NCBI RefSeq assembly: GCF_003667565.1
Contig: NZ_RCUX01000013.1
Coordinates: 1-64,000 of the forward strand
From: Mycetocola tolaasinivorans
GTDB taxonomy: Bacteria > Actinomycetota > Actinomycetes > Actinomycetales > Microbacteriaceae
Direction: 5' to 3'
DNA: 64,000 nucleotides
This document shows, piece after piece, positions 61,073 to 64,000 of the stretch. Below the pieces are notes generated by a model. It was given only the letters and a program-made list of their open reading frames with translations, did not search any database and was not told the origin of the DNA. The position numbers and the translations under genes were made by a program. Positions within the stretch are counted from its first letter, which is position 1; each line of letters opens with the position of its first letter.

Positions 61073-62878
61073 GTGTCCCGCAGTGAAAACGGACCCGCCC
61101 CGGAAGACGTCCCTTCCGCCGCCGATCCGCACACCCCCGCCGCCGCGCAGCCCGAGGCTTCCCCGAAGTCCGCCGCCGAGTCTCTCGCCGCCGTGCCCAC
61201 CACCAGCGGCACCATCGTGCTGGAGACCCCGGCCGATGTGCTGGAGACCCCCGCCGATGAGCCGGCGACCGGTGCCGAAGCCCCGGCTGAGGCCGAGGCC
61301 GCCGCGCCTGCTCCGGCACCCGTACGCACCGGCTCGCGCATCGACGATCTCTGGCTGCGCATCGTCCGCACCCCCGAACGCGCCCGACTGCTCAACTGGC
61401 TGATCCCCGCCCTCATCCTTCTCCTCGCCGCCGGCGTGCGCCTCTGGAACCTCGGGTTCCCGCACGCCCTGGTGTTCGACGAGACCTTCTACGTGAAGGA
61501 CGCCTACTCGCTGTGGGGCAACGGCTACGAGTCCAAGTGGCCGGACGGCGTCAACGAGCGCTTCAACGCCGGTGACGTCAACATCTTCCTGAAGGACGCC
61601 GCCTACATCGTTCACCCGCCGCTGGGTAAGTGGATCATCGGCGTGGGCATGGCCATCTTCGGTGCCGATAACGCCTTCGGCTGGCGCATCACCACCGCCC
61701 TGATGGGCATCATCGGCGTGGGCCTGATCATGGTCGTGGCCCGTACGCTGACGAAGTCGCGTACGCTCGCCGCCATCGCCGGGTTCCTGTTTGCGATCGA
61801 CGGCCACGCCATCGTGATGAGCCGCGTCGCGATCCTGGACAACTCGGTCATGGTGTTCGCGCTGCTCGGGTTCTGGTTCATCCTCAAGGATCGAGCCTGG
61901 CTGGAACGCCACCTCGACGCCTGGATCGCCCAGCGCGGCGACGCACCGCTAGGCAGCGCCCGCGGCCCGGTGATCTGGAACCGCCCCTGGGTCTTCGCCG
62001 CCGGCCTTGCCTTCGGCGCAACCACCTCGGTGAAGTGGTCCGGACTCTACTTCCTCGCCGCCTTCGGTATCTACCTCGTCGCCGTGGACGTGCTCGCACG
62101 CCGTCGCCGCGGGCTCGGCCAGTTCCCGATCGGCTCGGCACTGCAGGCCCTCGCGACGTTTGTTCTCTACGTCCCGATCGCCGCGGTTGTGTACCTCGCC
62201 AGCTGGACCGGCTGGCTCACCACCACCGGTGGTTACTACCGCAACTGGGCCGATGATCCGGCCAACGCCTGGCAGGGCCTGTTCTCCTGGGTGCCGCACT
62301 CCATCCAGAGCCTGGTGTTCTACCACCAGCAGATGTACGCGTTCCACGTGGGGCTGAGCACGCCGCACAGTTACCAGGCCAACCCCCTGGGCTGGCTCGC
62401 GATGATCCGCCCGACCAGCATGTGGTACGTCGCGCCGCCACCCGAGGACTGCGGATCAAACCTCTGCTCGCAGGCCATCACCTCGATCGCGAACCCGCTG
62501 ATCTGGTGGGTTGCCGTACTGGCCACCCTGTACCTCGTGTACCGACTGACCCGCCACCAGGAGTGGCAGGTGGGCCTCATCCTCATGGGTATGGTGGCCG
62601 GCTATCTGCCGTGGCTCGCCTACACCGAGCGCACCGTGTTCCAGTTCTACACGATCGCCTTCGAGCCGTACCTGCTGCTGGGGCTGACGTTTGTAATCGG
62701 CCTGATCATCGGAAAGCGCGAGGATCCTCGCCCCAGGCGCACCTCCGGTCTGGCAACCGTGGGCGTGTTCCTCGGGGCCGCGACCGCGCTGTCGATCTTC
62801 TGGTATCCGCTCTGGACCGCGATCACCGTGCCGTACTGGTTCTGGCAGATGCACGCCTGGTTCCCCAGCTGGATCTAG
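61073..62878 (+). CDS. Dolichyl/polyprenyl-phosphate-mannose protein O-mannosyltransferase (PMT)
   Basis: 601 aa. An ~85-residue Ala/Pro/Glu-rich cytoplasmic N-terminus with LETPADVLETPADE repeats, then a GT39 GT-C core of about 11 helices. The catalytic loop holds ALVFDETFYVKDAY (Asp-Glu), and VHPPLGKWII is conserved. It mannosylates secreted proteins from polyprenyl-phosphate mannose, as in Mycobacterium Rv1002c. GTG start; a -10 TACGAT at 61061-61066 would put the transcript start on the GTG (leaderless). Confidence 0.92.
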   Translation: MSRSENGPAPEDVPSAADPHTPAAAQPEASPKSAAESLAAVPTTSGTIVLETPADVLETPADEPATGAEAPAEAEAAAPAPAPVRTGSRIDDLWLRIVRTPERARLLNWLIPALILLLAAGVRLWNLGFPHALVFDETFYVKDAYSLWGNGYESKWPDGVNERFNAGDVNIFLKDAAYIVHPPLGKWIIGVGMAIFGADNAFGWRITTALMGIIGVGLIMVVARTLTKSRTLAAIAGFLFAIDGHAIVMSRVAILDNSVMVFALLGFWFILKDRAWLERHLDAWIAQRGDAPLGSARGPVIWNRPWVFAAGLAFGATTSVKWSGLYFLAAFGIYLVAVDVLARRRRGLGQFPIGSALQALATFVLYVPIAAVVYLASWTGWLTTTGGYYRNWADDPANAWQGLFSWVPHSIQSLVFYHQQMYAFHVGLSTPHSYQANPLGWLAMIRPTSMWYVAPPPEDCGSNLCSQAITSIANPLIWWVAVLATLYLVYRLTRHQEWQVGLILMGMVAGYLPWLAYTERTVFQFYTIAFEPYLLLGLTFVIGLIIGKREDPRPRRTSGLATVGVFLGAATALSIFWYPLWTAITVPYWFWQMHAWFPSWI

Positions 62879-62886
62879 GCCCATAT

Positions 62887-62938
62887 AAAAAGGCGGGCTG
62901 CCCGGGTGATTTCTCACCGGGGCAGCCCGCCCTTTCGT
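62887..62938. terminator. Bidirectional terminator between PMT and a convergent small gene
   Basis: GGCGGGCTGCCC/GGGCAGCCCGCC stem extended by GGTGA/TCACC; TTTCGTTT follows on plus and TTTTTATATGG on minus. Confidence 0.85.
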
Positions 62939-62964
62939 TTCCGTGCCTGCGCACGGACCATCAG

Positions 62965-63183
62965 CTAGGGGTGTGCGGAGGCGATGCCGTCGCGCACCTG
63001 CTCGACACCGCGCAGCACCAGCACGAGCGCAAGAATCGAGAACAGTGCTCCCGCCGCATAGGCGTACCACTCGGAGGCACTGACAAACGTAAACACCGCA
63101 AACCCAGCGACCAGAACGGCGACAATCAGCAGGGTAATCCCCAGGCGGCGTTCGGCCCGGGCACGAGATTCGGAGGTAGCCAT
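62965..63183 (-). CDS. Small two-helix membrane protein, 72 aa
   Basis: Starts MATSESRARAERRLG (ATG 63181-63183), then helices ~15-35 (ITLLIVAVLVAGFAVFTFV) and ~42-58 (AAGALFSILALVLVLRGV). Basic cytoplasmic N-terminus. No family recognised. An in-frame start 13 codons upstream is possible. Confidence 0.6.
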   Translation of the reverse strand: MATSESRARAERRLGITLLIVAVLVAGFAVFTFVSASEWYAYAAGALFSILALVLVLRGVEQVRDGIASAHP

Positions 63184-63284
63184 TGGGCCAGTGTAGCGTT
63201 TCAAGCCTGAGGATTCTGGCATTTTGCAGCCGTTATCGAAAGCTAATGGAACTCACAGTATTGACCGAAATCCGCCAGCCGAAT

Positions 63285-63611
63285 CTAGTGGGCCGCGGCG
63301 TCGACCATCTTGAGTCCGATGACGCAGCCGACGATACCCAGGATCAGCAGGATCTTGATGATCGAGGCGGGCTCGCCGCCGAAGATCATCGCGTAGAGCA
63401 CCGTGAGGCTCGCGCCGATCCCGACCCAGATGGCGTACGCGGTACCGGTGGGAATATCGCGCATCGCATACGCCAAACCACCCATGCTGAGCAGCAGCCC
63501 GACGCTAAAGACGACGGTGGGCCAGAGCTTTGTAAAGCCCTCGGAACGGCCGAGCGCGGTGGCCCAAACGGCCTCGAGAACACCGGAGATAATGAGCACG
63601 ATCCATGCCAT
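63285..63611 (-). CDS. gdx: SMR-family transporter, probable guanidinium exporter (Gdx/SugE)
   Basis: 108 aa, four membrane helices. Conserved Glu in the first helix (SGVLEAVWATALGRSEGF, ~13-14), AYAIWVGIGAS in the third. SMR proteins form antiparallel dimers. The guanidine-III riboswitch directly upstream strongly favours guanidinium export over multidrug efflux. Start MAWIVLIISG (ATG 63609-63611) preferred to a start four codons earlier. Confidence 0.88.
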   Translation of the reverse strand: MAWIVLIISGVLEAVWATALGRSEGFTKLWPTVVFSVGLLLSMGGLAYAMRDIPTGTAYAIWVGIGASLTVLYAMIFGGEPASIIKILLILGIVGCVIGLKMVDAAAH

Positions 63612-63630
63612 GACAAACACCAACTTTCGT

Positions 63631-63673
63631 GGTCAGTCTTGTCGCGTTCCGGGTACTGCGCCCTCGTCCGGGG
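63631..63673 (-). promoter_or_regulatory. Guanidine-III riboswitch (ykkC-III)
   Basis: The minus strand reads CCGGACGAGG, GCGC, GTACCCGG, then GCGACAAGAC and TGACC, matching the conserved core of the ykkC-III class (CCGGACGAGG...GTACCCGG...GACAAGAC), including the 3' pseudoknot strand. It ends 20 nt before the SMR gene start. Guanidine binding would free the ribosome site and switch on export. The match is by memory of the consensus, not computed. Confidence 0.85.
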
Positions 63674-63722
63674 CCCGATCATCGGGCTCAGAAGTATTGT
63701 CTCACACCGTTATGTTTCGGTC

Positions 63723-63734
63723 TATGACGTCATA
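63723..63734. promoter_or_regulatory. Palindrome upstream of metY
   Basis: TATGACGTCATA, 12-bp perfect palindrome 40 nt before the metY start; TATGAC recurs at 63753. A possible operator. Confidence 0.4.
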
Positions 63735-63773
63735 TGAGCGTGTATGACGGGCGCCGCACACTAGCCTGTCATC

Positions 63774-64000
63774 ATGGCAGATCGAGAGTACGGCTTCCGC
63801 ACGCGCGCGATTCACGCGGGCAACATCCCCGATGCGGCAACCGGAGCGCGAGCGCTCCCCATTTATCAGTCCACCGCGTTCGTCTTTGACAGCGCCGAGG
63901 ACGCCGCGAGCAGGTTCGCCCTGCAGAAGTACGGCACGATCTACTCGCGCCTCGCGAACCCCACGGTTTCGAGCTTCGAGGAGCGCATCGCGAATCTCGA
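63774..64000 (+). CDS. metY: O-acetylhomoserine sulfhydrylase (MetY), 5' part
   Basis: 75 codons to the window edge. The N-terminus FRTRAIHAGNIPDAATGA, then PIYQSTAFVFDSAEDAA and YGTIYSRLANPTVSSFEERI, is characteristic of Cys/Met-metabolism PLP enzymes of the O-acetylhomoserine aminocarboxypropyltransferase type. The PLP Lys lies beyond the edge. It makes homocysteine from O-acetylhomoserine and sulfide. Confidence 0.9.
   Translation, partial: MADREYGFRTRAIHAGNIPDAATGARALPIYQSTAFVFDSAEDAASRFALQKYGTIYSRLANPTVSSFEERIANL

Overview
The window is high-GC DNA from an actinobacterium, most likely a member of the Micrococcales and probably Microbacteriaceae-like. This rests on the gene neighbourhoods (DUF501-DivIC-eno, mfd...pth-rplY, prs-glmU-tRNA-Gln, metG-tatD-rsmA-ispE, rsmI divergent from an actinobacterial O-mannosyltransferase), frequent GTG starts, a mycoredoxin-like protein and several predicted leaderless transcripts. 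Species cannot be named from this window.

1-10348 is the integrase-proximal end of a prophage or related integrated element that runs off the left edge. From the right it holds a tRNA gene used as the likely attachment site, a tyrosine integrase, an ImmA-type metalloprotease, a CI-like repressor, and a divergent Cro-like regulator with an excisionase. A long leftward early operon follows, with genes chained by 1-8 nt overlaps. It encodes a lipoprotein, membrane proteins, two tandem paralogues that look like two-domain DNA sliding clamps, an HNH nuclease, a GIY-YIG/T5orf172-like protein, a replication-initiator-like protein, several small unknowns and an SSB. Between the excisionase and the lipoprotein is a 418-nt gene-free stretch with a regular series of hairpins.

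10430-26186 is core chromosome: type II NADH dehydrogenase, DUF501, DivIC/FtsB, enolase, HisS, MazG, NhaA, a phosphotransferase, a GT-C membrane glycosyltransferase, Mfd, an NTF2-like protein, Pth and ribosomal L25.

26424-41478 is a sugar-acid region. A seven-gene minus operon (solute-binding protein, two permeases, two TIM-barrel isomerases, a Gfo/Idh/MocA oxidoreductase and a UxuB-like reductase) lies divergent to a LacI regulator and uxaC. Gnd and an orphan patch intervene, then manD with a GntR regulator. UxaC, UxuB and ManD together would convert glucuronate through fructuronate and mannonate to 2-keto-3-deoxygluconate; the kinase and aldolase are not in the window. Similar operator-like sequences precede the two loci.

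41633-64000 is mostly housekeeping: mycoredoxin, TetR with a small membrane protein, prs, glmU, tRNA-Gln, a MarR regulator, the MetNIQ methionine importer, pyruvate oxidase, a HhH-GPD glycosylase, an ABC-F ATPase, an LCP ligase, a VOC protein, ispE-rsmA-tatD-metG, rsmI, a protein O-mannosyltransferase, an SMR exporter behind a guanidine-III riboswitch, and the start of metY.

The most unusual content is in the prophage: the paired mini-clamps, the hairpin series, and the attachment-site tRNA, which has a Leu(UAA) anticodon but a short variable loop.
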